From contig JAJEKV010000136.1 of assembly GCA_021234155.1 (NCBI GenBank), positions 1,490,001 to 1,554,000 of the forward strand: a DNA stretch of 64,000 nt. Direction: 5' to 3'. The notes beneath the pieces are model-generated. The model did not search any database. It was given only the letters and a program-made list of their open reading frames with translations, and was not told the DNA's origin. The position numbers were made by a program, and so were the translations under genes. Of this stretch, positions 23,016-33,750 are shown piece after piece (the first letter of the stretch is position 1; each line of letters begins with the position of its first letter). This DNA comes from Isoetes taiwanensis (Eukaryota; Streptophyta; Lycopodiopsida; Isoetales; Isoetaceae).

Positions 23016-23393
23016 CTAAATTAGATGGCTGAGATTGTGCATTTGAGCTGGAGGGCTGAAAGTGTTTGAGCTGGAGGGCTGAAAGTGTTTCCCCCAAAAC
23101 GACTCCTCTGCTACAAATTTCCCTGAACCGAAAAAGCTTGAGCAGGTGTTTGGAGGCAGCGAGATCTTTTGCATCGTCCATGGCAGCAGCGAGTAAGGTA
23201 AGACTGACATGATTTGGCTATTATCAGATCGAATCTGGATATTGCAAGGCCAATTTGGAGACCCATTAAGGAAAACAGGGTTCAGAAGTCGATTTTGAGA
23301 TTCATCAACCAATACATTTGTATTGGTTGATTGGTTGGTCTCCATGGATATAAACTTTTGTTCTGTTAGATAGGAATCGAAATGCTTGAACAT
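23016..23393 (-). other. Open frame of unknown origin inside the Helitron
   Basis: A 125-codon open frame without recognised domain. It contains a 23-bp tandem duplication at 23046-23090 (GAGCTGGAGGGCTGAAAGTG twice on the plus strand). It is probably captured or degenerate sequence rather than a gene. Confidence 0.2.
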
Positions 23394-24539
23394 TGTTGGC
23401 TAGCCTCTTAAATGCTATTTTTTACCTTATTTAACCTAGACATTTCTAGACCGTGAGGATTTTTTAAGTTTCCTCTATTTCATAGTGAAGTTATACCAAC
23501 AGACATTTGAGTTTGCTCACTATGATCAGCATGAAAATAATATCTTAAAGAATCTACCTTGTTTTTTAAATCGTATAGCCATGCCTTCTTGTCCATCAAG
23601 AATATCCTTTGTATAATATGTATAATCATGAAAGGTTTGTGCAAGATCGGCAATTAATCTATGTCTATCTTCACTGTTTTTAGTGGTTGAAACCTCAAGC
23701 TAAAATGAACAAAGCCTTGAGAAGAATCTTTAGGAAGCTCGCTCTATCCACAAAGGCACTACAGCAATGCATTTGTAAGATTCTGTAAGTGCAACATGAA
23801 TCTGATTACTATACAAATGTATAAATAGACCATATACCAGAATAGATGTAGCATAATTGAGAAACTTTTGTCTGGAATACATCCACCTTGAGGAGCTATC
23901 CTAGAAGCAAATTCTTCAAGATACAACCAAACATCATGCTAAGACCCAACTCCATGGTGAGAGCTTAAAAATTTGCACTTTATTTTGCCCTTTGAGCTAC
24001 TGTCTCTGCCGGTGACGGAGAAGAGGGAAATTTTATTTTATCATCTATAGCTAATCTCTCATAGGCCCATTCAAGTCTGGTTTGCAAAACCCTGCAATCA
24101 AATTCTAGTTTATCCCTAAGCTATTGAGCAAGTTGCTATTTCTTATTAGGGTTTTTAGACGATGAACTTAGATTGCCTTAATGGATTTAGCATTTGGAGT
24201 ATCTTCTTGCATCTTCAACAATTTCATGGAACTGTCTAGACCACAGCCGGAAATTTACTCTGAGCACAAAGCCAAATGAGTTTTAAACTGAGCTCCAAAC
24301 TCTTATTCTGATCTTTAAACAACTCCATTCTGGACTGCGACCTACCAGTGTTTTGTATAATGTGCCTTAGATCATTGATCGCACCACTGTATGTTTCAAC
24401 GAAAGGTGGGTGGAAGAGAGAAGATAACGTATGCCTCTTCTACATTGCTAATGTCTACTTAGTTCTTAATTGTAGCCTGCATACTGAATTTATCTAAAAA
24501 AATGAGATAAAAAAAATTCTACCTGAGACTTCCTGCTGT

Positions 24540-25350
24540 GTAGTGAGCCCCTTTATCAGGGGATTGAATATTTGAATTTTGATCGTATTGTTCAAATCCA
24601 GAGTGATTGCTGGAGCAGAGCCAGATTTTCCTATAGAGCCAGCCATTACAAAGTGAACATACAAACATAAAAATCACAAAGCCAGCTCCACATAGAAGCA
24701 CCCATACTGCAATTATTGGACTCTTGCCTGAGCCTGATATGGCAACAGCCAAGCAAGAAAGATCCAAGCTACCACATCATTTACAGCAGCAGCAGCAGAC
24801 ATAGCCAACTTGCCTATTTCTGTTATAAGAAGCTTTCGCTCTGCAAGAATTCGGGCCAAAACTAGAAAGGCAGTGATGGACATAGCTACCCCCATGAAAA
24901 TCAAGAATGTGATAAACTTGACATCTTTGTTGATGGTGGCATGCAAAACAGACCCCTACTCCTCCTGCAAAGGGAAGGCTGATTCCAACTGCTGCAATCA
25001 GTAGAGCTTGCCTTCCAGTTCTCATTATGGATCTCAGATCAAGCTCAAGACCTACATGAAGAGAAAGAATAGAAGACCCATATCAGTAAATGATTCCAGC
25101 ACTGTATATCAAATTTGTGCTGCTGGTTCAAGAAACACAATCCAAATAGGGTGATTTACAGGAATCTATAAATAAGATATTAAACTCAACTACAAAATAT
25201 CTTGAGCTTTCTTGATCCAAAAACTAAGAAATATATTTCTGATCAATTTGCCTAAATATTCTGGAAGACTGGAAAGGAGAAAGCCTTCCAATGATTTCCG
25301 CAATGACTCTGGGTGATTTGAGAGTTTCCAGGGTGTGGGTCGAAGTAGGG
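24540..25350 (-). pseudogene. CHX-family cation/H+ antiporter fragment
   Basis: Frame pieces line up in order with plant CHX antiporters. PRVIAEIIG lies near 25330-25300, then GLLFFLF and GLELDLRSI (25075-25030), GRQALLIAAVGISLPFAGG (25018-24962), [19 protein letters not shown] (24895-24840), [16 protein letters not shown] (24810-24765) and [20 protein letters not shown] (24745-24690). At least three frame changes and stops separate them, and the later membrane segments and the cytosolic C-terminal domain are missing. CHX proteins are endomembrane or plasma-membrane K+/H+ exchangers. This copy cannot encode one. It sits in the minus-strand Helitron, in the same orientation. Confidence 0.8.
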
Positions 25351-25695
25351 AAAAAAATGGCAGAAATTGGCGGTGGCAAGCGGGCTGGATCTGTGTTGAA
25401 TCAAACCAAGGTTCCTGGATAAGGAAATTCTCAGCATTGAGTCTGTTGGGTCTGTCCAACAAATGCTTCTTATGCTTCATTCTCCCGAATCTTGGAAACT
25501 TGCTCAAATGACCCATTCCGCAATTGATTGGAAAATGTAGAGTGCTGCTCTTTGTCTTGGCAGTGTTTCAACAGGCAGTGCTTCCTTTTAACGTTTAAAA
25601 AATGTGGGAATAACAAACTTTCAAATTTCTGGTGCTGGTAAAGAAACATAGTTGGGAACCCTAAATATGGTAAAAGAACAAAGCTTTACTTACCT

Positions 25696-25798
25696 GGAAA
25701 GCACTCCAGCCATACTGTAGCTCTGCCAAAATGGCTTCACCGAGATAGCAAGCTAGAAAAGACATGGAATAGCCTGGATTAGGCCGAAGATTCTTGGA
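25696..25798 (-). pseudogene. Captured exon of unknown gene
   Basis: An exon-like block lies between an acceptor (TCTAATGCAG) and a donor (CAG|GTAAGT). One frame is open across it and includes SMSFLACYLGEAILAELQYG. The family is not recognised. It lies between the CHX pieces and the exon at 25821-26039 and may be continuous with the latter. Confidence 0.4.
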
Positions 25799-25820
25799 AC
25801 TGCATTGCACCCTTCCTGCA

Positions 25821-26039
25821 TTAGAGCATATAGTTAAAAGCTTGAAAGAAAGCCTGAGTTTGATCAAATAAATTCTTGCCTTTTGTTGGCACTTGCGTCT
25901 TCTGCTCCACATATGGATCATCGGATTCAGAATTGATACCGAACATAGCTTCTAGCCATCCTTGCTTTAAAAACCCATAGCTTACACAGCTAAAACTAAA
26001 CCCTAAGATCAAGACATGATAGGAGGGATTCCACGACAT
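25821..26039 (-). pseudogene. Captured 5' exon of unknown gene
   Basis: An ATG-initiated frame starts MSWNPSYHVLILGFSFSCVS, suggesting an N-terminal membrane segment, followed by hydrophilic sequence. It begins about 250 bases inside the 5' end of the minus-strand Helitron. No family could be named. Confidence 0.35.
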
Positions 26040-26296
26040 CGTTGCTCCTTTATTTTCCCTTGCCAACATCACCAGGCGTTGTCGACTGCCTCGATTTTTC
26101 TAACCTAGCAGGCCATTTCACCTGTGGCGTGCATGTGGATACCACTGGAGGAATGCAGCAGTCGCTATAGGCGCCCTCGCGAACCCTAAAAAAAACTCAA
26201 AACTTTGTGACGTGGCATCATCATTGCCATTGGTTTGGTCGAATTTGGGCCGTTAAAATTAGGGCTGGGTCCAACACTTACACAATAACATTATAA

Positions 26297-26352
26297 TACG
26301 TAATAGAAACCAATCAGAAGAACATGCATGCATGTTATAGCAATGCTTTTCA
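26297..26352. repeat. Direct repeat flanking the minus-strand Helitron, right copy
   Basis: Right partner of 22283-22345. It follows directly on the inferred 5' end of the nested Helitron. Confidence 0.6.
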
Positions 26353-27041
26353 TCGCTTTACCTTTATAGGGTAGCTTATTTATTGATAAGTTAATGTGAT
26401 ACTTTAATGTGAATTATCCATATAATACAACACATCAATCTCAATGAATCCTTTTTTTCTTTGATTGTTTTCTTCTAGAAACCTCTTTATTTTGTTAGCA
26501 ACAATGTATATAACATCCCAAAATGCCAAATTCAACGGCTTTATGTCTCTTCAATCTCAGACGCTCATGATGCAATTTTTTATGGACGCACATGATGCCC
26601 ACCATTGTTTTGCAAACATATATTGCTTCAAAAAATTTTGTTGAGGTCATCTACAACTACATATCAATAATATCTAAAAATTGCTAAGAAAAGAAAGACA
26701 AAAAACATACAACACATTATGACTCCAAGAGAAACTTTGTGAAGATTAATATTATATTCTCTCATGTCATTTACAAGTTCTCAGCCTATGCCCAGCAACG
26801 CTGGGCACCCTTACTAGTTAATTCTAAGGATATGGTTTTGTAGCCTGAGACGAATTAATTTCAAGAATCCATGATACACGAATTGCAAAGGCAGACTAGA
26901 TGTTCCCCCATTTTCAGCATACCAATTGGACTTGTTCTTTAGTTGCACGAGCCCTCCCGAGGTACGCCTATTCTTGCACTATTGCTGGCAAATCTAGGGT
27001 CCTTGCCAGTGCATAATAGGGGACCTGTGTTCTTTGAAAGC

Positions 27042-27745
27042 CATGTCTTTATTTTGCACGAGGTTACTGCAAGCATGGTAGTACTTGCCGCTTTTTGCAT
27101 GGTTGCAATAGGGAAGGTTCACCTTCTTCTCCAGCCTCATGGGATCTTGCAGGTGCAGAGCAACTACCACCAGGCTCTTTAGGAAGATTGGAGCTGGAGT
27201 TGCAACAGCTTCTGCGGAGTAGGCGGCACCCATTTCAATAGCTTCATTGCCTCAGCTCTTATGAAAGATTTGGAAAAACATTGCAGGCCAAAGGTTATCT
27301 CACAGAGAGTCAGCGACATGGAAAGGCTGGGTATAGCTCGACAAAGCTGCTTGCGCGTCTAAAGAACACATTGACTTTAATTGACCAGTGAGCATGGAAT
27401 TTTTTTTATTTTCTGGAAGCCCACTGGTATTTCTCTATAAGATGGATTTTAAATTACATTTTTAACATTCATTTTTAGAGTGTAGAGTCTTTGCATTATA
27501 ACACATTGTTGATGCTGAAATTGTATTTGGAAAGTGTTCTTCACATCATACAAGTTTTTTATTTTGGTTTAATAATATGCTTTTCATATTCATGTTACCT
27601 TCATTAGGTTTTACAATTAATGTGAATGGATCGAGATGTCTGATTTGTCTGTTTATTATATGAGTGGTGTTCTGATCAATCTTGCTTATGCAGACCACAT
27701 GGACAGCATGCTGTGGTGTTTGAAAGAAGATGCCCAGCATTTTAG
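27042..27745 (+). pseudogene. CCCH zinc-finger protein fragment (two exons)
   Basis: The first exon encodes [20 protein letters not shown], a C-x7-C-x5-C-x3-H finger, then [18 protein letters not shown], as in plant CCCH proteins that also carry an RRM. After frame breaks it continues GKTLQAKGYLTESQRHGKAG and KLLARLKNTLTLID. The donor GTGAGC is at 27388 and the acceptor at 27693; joining them gives ID-Q-PHGQHAVVFE, as expected for the family. Two frameshifts near 27230-27265 and a stop soon after exon 2 begins show it is dead. The RRM part is missing. It sits in the right arm of the CACTA element. Confidence 0.75.
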
Positions 27746-27749
27746 CATG

Positions 27750-28060
27750 TACAAAGGTGATCCCAAGGATCTCGGTGATATCAAATTGATCCTTGATGTT
27801 TATTAATCATAATAAATTGATCTCAGTGATATCAAATTGATCCTTGGCATAGAAGATACGCATGTGCCGGTATTATTTTGATAGAGATGATGATAGGAGC
27901 AGTAGCTATGCTGCATAAACATGTTGAAACAATTTGAACCATATTTTTTCGTATACATTATTTTGTATCATGTAATCAATTTTTTCATTGTATTCTTTTA
28001 CTCCTTAGAGATATTCATCCCCTCCTTTTTTTTTAATTTAATTTATTTGCAATTGACACC
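27750..28060. other. Non-coding part of CACTA right arm
   Basis: AT-rich DNA with a short direct repeat (GATCTCGGTGATATCAAATTGATCCTTG-like, given here only in part: ATATCAAATTGATCCTTG at about 27779 and 27829). No gene is seen. Confidence 0.4.
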
Positions 28061-28349
28061 CGTGACAACGAACCATGGTAATTATTAAAAATCATTCGTG
28101 ATGCGTGACAACTACAAATACACGTGGTATAAAAATTAGTGACGCGTGACAATTACTATTAAATTTTGTTACACGTCGCAAATATTGCATTAGTAACGTG
28201 TGACAGAATAAAATTTTGTAACGTGTTACAAGTGGTTCTTCGTTGGTAACGCGTCACAAATCACCTTTTGTGACGCAAATAAAAAAAATACTAATTAATG
28301 TATTTTCTGTTACAAAAAACGTTACAAACTATATTATATTCTACTAGTG
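28060..28349 (-). repeat. Right CACTA terminus and subterminal repeats
   Basis: In reverse complement this end starts CACTAGTAG, reaches TTTGTAACG within 30 bases and continues with repeated GTCACACGTTAC and GTCACGCGTCAC motifs. These match the left subterminal motifs in type and spacing. Confidence 0.7.
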
Positions 28350-28737
28350 ACGGCCTCTGTTTCCAGCCTACAAGCTCGGATTTTCTACGAATAGATTATA
28401 GGTTCTGGTAGCATCCCAGCTTGCAGGAATGCATGTTTGCATACCATACCATATCAAGATTCCTTGCCTGAGAGATCTTTCTTAGCGTGGTGTTTATACT
28501 GATTTTTGTGGCATCAATGGAGCACTGGTTAGTGGCAGCATAAGCTTGGCGATGGCTGACTTATCACTAAGCTAAGGCGCTAACCTTTATCTGGCCGAAG
28601 TTGCTTTTGATGTATTGGCAACCTCTGTTACAAAAGGCAACCTAGGTACCCTCTGCCACTATATTCTTCTCTTCATTTTAGTTCTGATATGGCCTGCTAA
28701 GCAGGGCAGTCTACAATATTTTGGGCATCCCTTCCCA
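28350..28737 (+). repeat. Right part of host tandem unit A
   Basis: Continuation of the unit broken by the CACTA element. It shares CTACAAGCTCGGAT, GCCTGAGAGATCTTTCTTA and GAGCACTGGTTAGTGGCAGC with unit B. No protein is recognised. Confidence 0.75.
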
Positions 28738-29190
28738 CTTGCGAGACGCAGGCGGTATTCCATACCAATTTCAAATCTTCTTCAGGTAAAAAAATTTCTA
28801 TTTTGCCTCCATTTCCAGGCTATACAAGCTCGGATGTCCTACGAGTGGATGAGAGGTTATGGTAGCATCAGCTTGCCAAAAGGCATGTTTGCATACCATC
28901 CCATGCCAAGGCGCCTTGCCTGAGAGATCTTTCTTACCGTGGTTTTTTTTACTGATTTTTGCAGCTTCTATGGAGCACTGGTTAGTGGCAGCATAAGCTT
29001 GGGGACTTATTGCTAAGCCAAGACACTGGCTGGCCTTTATCTGGCAACCCATTCAAAAAGCTAGAGTTTTTTTTTTTTTATTTATTGGCGGCCTCTATTA
29101 TGCAGGTATCTCTGCTACTCTAGTCCTCTCTTCATTTTACCTCTGCTATGGTCTGTTAAGCAGGGCAACCTGCAATATTTTGTGCATCTA
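28738..29190 (+). repeat. Host tandem unit B (uninterrupted paralogue)
   Basis: A copy of unit A about 80-85 percent alike by eye and without the transposon. It supplies the empty-site comparison for the CACTA insertion. The short open frame at 28615-28923 crosses the unit junction and has no known domain. Confidence 0.75.
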
Positions 29191-30243
29191 CGAGGCTGGA
29201 GGAGACTGCAAATGAAGTCAGTGGAGTGGTTCTAGTTGTGTTCCTATAGAAATAGCTATGACGGCATTAAATTAATATTCTGAAATGTAAGTGGCATGGG
29301 TCTCATTTTAGTTCAAGATCGATGCAGCTACAATTGGGCTTGCTAAATCGATTTTCTGCAATTGGAGACTTCCAGAAGACTTTTGCAACATTGTTCCATT
29401 TTCCAGAAGTGCATGAGAGAAGTACCCATCTGCTATATTAGCTATGCAATTGGAAAGATAACCGACTTGATCTTTGTTCGGAGCTGAGAGCAGAAATGTT
29501 TTTATAGTAGTAGCTATCTCTCTGGCATTTTCTTTTGGCATGGAAGTTCCAACATGGCAGCTTCATTTTGTTCTTTCTATATGCAATGTAAGTAGTAGAC
29601 GCAATCTCCCCCCTCCCCATTGTGCGTAATCATGCGAAAACACAATATTCAAAACAAGGACATGCTTTTGAACAAGGACATATTTCAGATCATGGAGCAG
29701 CAAGTAATATTCTTCCAAATAATCTATGCTTTTCATTCTTTCTCTTACGCATTTCTTCCCATGCCATAGCCGAGTTTTTATGGTGGTGTTTTTGTAGCCA
29801 TGGCTGCCATAGAGAAAATGGAGCCAAGAGGTTTATTTAAAATGGTATGTCATGCAATTTGTTTGCAGCCTCATAAATAACTAAGTGATGCTCATGACTT
29901 ATCTATTTGCTATGACCTTAACTCTGTGCTTTTTTCTAGGTTCCAATATTGAAAGATGATCTTTATCTTACGAGGATGTCTATAATCCAGCAATGGCAAT
30001 AACTCTCGGATTCTATTTAACAAACATATTTTTGATTTTATAAAGGATGTGGTTGCAACGTCATGGATGCAAAGTTGGGATCCAAATAGCTCTGTTTCCC
30101 TGAATTTGTTAGTTCACGCTTATTGACATGCATAGTTTCTAGATTGTGCCTCACATTCTTAGGTATGAGACTAAAATTTTGCCACTGATCAGATTGAACA
30201 GGATATGAAAAACTTCTTTCGGAGATATCATTACTTGAAAACC
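29191..30243. other. Intergenic, no recognisable gene
   Basis: Moderately AT-rich sequence with short frames only. Nothing supportable as an exon or element. Confidence 0.4.
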
Positions 30244-30257
30244 TGAAAGATATCATT
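30244..30257. repeat. Target-site duplication, left copy
   Basis: TGAAAGATATCATT immediately precedes the T run of the retroposed insertion; identical to 32192-32205. Confidence 0.8.
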
Positions 30258-32191
30258 TTTTTTTTTTTTTTTTTTGAAGGTAAGGTTGCTGCTTTTTATT
30301 GATATAAAGTTACATACAAACAGCGTATTGTCTAGTACTATAGACCTCCCTCTACATCTTCTCCGATTGGATACTACAGGAGTGGAAGCCAATTTCCTAG
30401 ACTCAAAAGGCCCTCATAGCCAAATGGAAGAATTATAACATAACAAGTACATTAGAAAATAGGTACAAAACTGCCCCAAATAAAAGCAGCTCTTCTCCCA
30501 TGCATCCACTACACTTGCCTTCAAAAAACCTGGCCCTATGATTAGAAATATAAGCACATGCGTTGTGCTGCAAGCAACCTAAGCTGAAGTGGAGATAAAG
30601 CACGGATACAATACTTGGCCAGATGTTGACACTCGATGAAGCCCACCCCGAAATCAGCAGCTGCATTGTTGCAGAACGCAACAACAAAACTGCCTCTGAA
30701 TATTAACATCTGTGCGTAGCCCATATGCATCTAACCCAACTGGATCTTGTCAAAACCATTGGGCCAAGAATGGGATGGTCCAAGAGTCCTCCCCCTCTGG
30801 TACCCCATGGCCTTATCAGAACTACTACTGAAATTACCTACAAACAAACAAAGCATCCCTTGGCTGGGACAAAGGAGCACGGGCCAAACTGGTGCCCAAC
30901 AACAACTTTCAGAATAAGAGAAGCCTCCAATCATGTCCAAGAGAAAAGACCATGCAATTATTACAATCTCCTATAGATCACAGATTGGTACTGCCCAATG
31001 GCCATATTCCAAACCATAAAGCACACCCCGAGTATTGTTCATCAGAATAGCCATCAAGAAGGTACAAATCTAAGCTATTTCAACTCGCTTTCTTAAATAA
31101 GAATGAACTTCAAACAAAGGACTATCAAAAGGCCTATAGTGACCTCTCACTCGCCTCTTCTTATGCATGATACAATACTATAGGGTGTCTGTCCATTTAG
31201 AGATGTCCACGTACAAGCAATGAAGTGCCCTCCTAAAGATATTCATGTATGAGGCTCTCCATAAATGGATAAGACAGCAACCTTCTTCTTGCATATACAA
31301 ATACTATAGCTGCAAAGGCCATTATTGGTGTCCAGTTGATGTTCCCATCAATACTACCCATCTTATTTGGGAAGCTAGAATCTTAAGAAGCCATCCAAAA
31401 GATGCACATATCAATTCTCGTTTCAATGTAGAGGGAGCAAACTATATGGACTGGAAAGTTATTAGGACAACCAGCTAGGAGGAACGTGAAGAATAGTAGC
31501 CAGCGGCACAAAGTAAAAGGGATGGAAAGAGAGAATACAAGTGACACTATACAAGATAGAAAAACCTAGGAAAACTGAATGAAATAGAACAGAGATGATT
31601 AGGCATGGAGAGCAAAACCTGAACAAGTGGAGCAAGTGGCAACAAACAAGATGAGCAGAGCTGTGACAAAACCAGAACAACGGCAAATAAGGGAAAAAAA
31701 AACGAATGGAAAGGTGAGAAGATGCAGGAGTAGAGGTTTCGAAAATCAGATCTGCTCAATGTAAATGGATCTGTAAAGAAAATAAAATCCCAAATGGATC
31801 TACGGAAGGGAAAGAAAGATACGAAATAAAAATGGTAAAGCCCCAAATGGATCTACAGGAAAATAAAACCCTAGATGGATCTACAAGAAAAACAAGAATG
31901 GGGCGACAGATCTCTAAAAGAAGTAAGAGCAAATGACAGATCTACAAGAACTATGGACAGAATAAGAAAGCTCGCTGAAAAGGACATACCCTTCACGATC
32001 CTTAAGATGAAGACAGGGAAAAAAAAGGGGCGGCATAGTGCATCCCAAACCACAGTCTTCAAGTTCTTCCAGCATTCTGTAAACCTGTTTGATGTCTGCA
32101 AGGATTTCGGCAAGGGCCAAAAGCCCCTGCCTAACACATTTTCCTTAGGGCGGCCGCCATCGCCGGCCCGTTATCGGCCCTGGAACAGTAA
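30256..32191 (-). mobile_element. Retroposed insertion with poly(A) and 14-bp target duplications
   Basis: On the minus strand a GC-rich start (GGGCCGATAACGGGCCGGCG, about 32181-32162) leads through 1.9 kb to a poly(A) tail, seen as a T run at 30256-30275. TGAAAGATATCATT occurs directly left (30244-30257) and right (32192-32205) of the block, a clear target-site duplication. The interior has no long open frame. Near the 5' end are tandem GATCCATTTGGG-like modules (31780-31900). It could be a LINE 5' leader joined to a 3' end, a non-autonomous retroelement or a decayed processed transcript. Confidence 0.75.
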
Positions 32192-32205
32192 TGAAAGATA
32201 TCATT
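32192..32205. repeat. Target-site duplication, right copy
   Basis: TGAAAGATATCATT abuts the 5' end of the retroposed insertion; identical to 30244-30257. Confidence 0.8.
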
Positions 32206-32884
32206 ACCTCCAAGGCTCCTCTCTAAATGTTGAGCTCTCAAGTGTGATTCTTTTAGGACCATTCTCTGATGCGAGCTCATTTCCCAGGTCTGCATGAGGT
32301 TGTAATATATCATGTATGGATACTGAAGGTTCAATATGGTATGGAAAGTTAGGTTGGTAAGAATTGCTGGATTTTTGTATCCATATTTATATAAAACTTA
32401 CATAACATGAATATGCTCCATGTTTATTATGGAGTGGAAACTAGTAAATAAATAAGAACTTGCACATTATTATTTTCAACTTGCATATTATTAATGTGAT
32501 ATCTAGCTGCTCTTTTCTGCTTGGTCTAAAGGTGTCTATGATCCAATGGTTGACTGATATCATCATTTTGTAACCGTTGTCTTGACCAATTGACTTTATA
32601 CCTTTGTAGCTCAGCATCTGTGATTTTCGTGACACTAACAAGCGGTCGTATATTTTAAATGCTATCGATTGTCCCATCATGTACACCCTCAAATTGGGTA
32701 AATGATCTTAGCTTAAGATTTATAAAAGTCTGTCCTTTATAATATGTAGCATTATAACAGGGGGTTTCTTTTGTGTTTTTGTACGCTTTTTGGCATGGTT
32801 TTCATATGATTTCACGGGCGTATTCACGTGCTTTTATTGTTTTAGGTTTGTCAAATATTAGGTTTTTGGTTTTCGAATAGGTTT

Positions 32885-33750
32885 GTGTTGATATTAGGGT
32901 TCCGGATTTGGCATGTGGCATATCTGGCCGCAGGCATGGCCTGTTGGCGGTTATGGCAGATGCAGTATTTGATGGAATTAAGATGGAAAAGGCCGCTTGA
33001 AGATGCAGTATTTGATGTTCAATCCGGCAAGGAAGATCTGGTTGCATGTTTGAAATCAAAAGGGGTTGAATTTAAATGGGCAAATTCAGGAGAAATTGAG
33101 ATAAATTGCGACGTAATTGTGGTCGGATCTGGATCAAGCGGAGGAGTGGTAGCAGGGGAGCTTGCAAACAGAGGATTCAAAGTGATTGTGTTAGAAAAGG
33201 GCAAATATTTTTCCCGCCAAGACCTCTCCCTTCTTGAAGGCCCTTCCATGGCCAATATGTATGAAGGAGGCGGCCTCTTAAGCACCTACGAAAAAAATAC
33301 GGACTGAAGCTGTTTCTGGGCGAAGAATACAGATCGGCTATGGCGAAAATCTGTAGCAGATCGAAACAATCGACCGCAGAAACATGGCTTGTAGATGCTG
33401 CATCTGCCGGAGCGATTATTCTGGCAAGCTGCAGAGCTGAAAAAATCCTCAAGAACCCTAATCTTGGGAGCAAATCGATCTTCAAGAATCCTAAGCTTGG
33501 GAGCAAATCTGGTATTGCATCAGTAGAAGGAAACCCACAATTGAAAATCGTAATCAATGCTAAATGCACCGTAGTGGCTTGTGGGTCTTTCCAAACTCCG
33601 GTTCTGCTGCAGAGAAGCGGCCTCAAGAACCCTAATATTGGCCGGAATCTCCATATTCACCCAACCCAATTTGCATGGGGCTTTTTTCCAGAAGGCCAGG
33701 GGCCGGAAGAAAAAATTTATGACGGGGGAATCATGGCCAGGGGCCACTAG
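32885..33750 (+). pseudogene. Long-chain-alcohol oxidase (FAO-type GMC oxidoreductase) pseudogene
   Basis: The first frame (32885-33307) contains CDVIVVGSGSSGGVVAGELA, the FAD-binding Rossmann motif, then VIVLEKGKYFSRQDLSLLEG and MYEGGGLLST, as in plant FAO proteins that oxidise long-chain fatty alcohols with O2. A second frame (33340-33750) contains TWLVDAASAGAIIL and TVVACGSFQTPVLLQRSGL, then NIGRNLHIHP and GGIMARGH before a stop. Roughly 200 residues expected between the two parts are absent, the frames differ, and the C-terminal catalytic region is missing. A small internal duplication (NPNLGSKS / NPKLGSKS) is also present. The upstream DNA near 32736-32830 resembles 2426-2510, so a Helitron start may lie just before it. 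Confidence 0.8.

Larger units (their letters stand above)
22352..26296 (-). mobile_element. Minus-strand Helitron carrying CHX gene fragments
   Basis: On the minus strand the 3' end is GCCCACCAACGGTGGGC (22378-22362) followed by AATTTACTAG ending at 22352, then host T. The 5' side is TTATAATGTTATTG at 26296, preceded by A; the expected TC has become TT. The length is about 3.9 kb. Gene fragments inside run in the same direction as the element: CHX antiporter pieces and an exon of unknown origin. No RepHel is present. Confidence 0.55.
20008..26817 (+). mobile_element. Helitron 3, interrupted by a minus-strand Helitron
   Basis: A third start, TCCTTTATTATAAAG, follows CTAG at 20007 with no intervening base. 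The nearest plus-strand 3' terminus is CCCAGCAACGCTGGG (26791-26805) followed by CACCCTTACTAG, ending at 26817 before T. If these ends belong together, the element is about 2.9 kb once the nested minus-strand element is removed. The pairing of ends is inferred. The left part carries short host-gene exons. Confidence 0.45.
7820..28349. mobile_element. Composite CACTA-type (En/Spm-like) transposon, about 20.5 kb with nested insertions
   Basis: The left end begins CACTACAAGG at 7820 and the right end finishes CTAGTG at 28349, giving CACTA termini in inverted orientation. Both subterminal regions are packed with the motif TTTGTAACG and variants such as TGTCACACG (7832-7990 and, in reverse, 28060-28340), as CACTA elements usually are. 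Flanking bases TCG and ACG fit a 3-bp target duplication with one mismatch. The strongest support is the paralogous empty site: joining 7739-7819 to 28350-28737 gives the same sequence as 28738-29190. No transposase is recognised, so the element looks non-autonomous. It contains gene fragments (MS5-like, CCCH and others) and nested Helitrons. Confidence 0.75.

Noticed and set aside
26943-27182. 79-codon plus-strand frame as a gene
   Set aside because: It is out of frame with the CCCH zinc-finger similarity, which occupies another frame of the same DNA.
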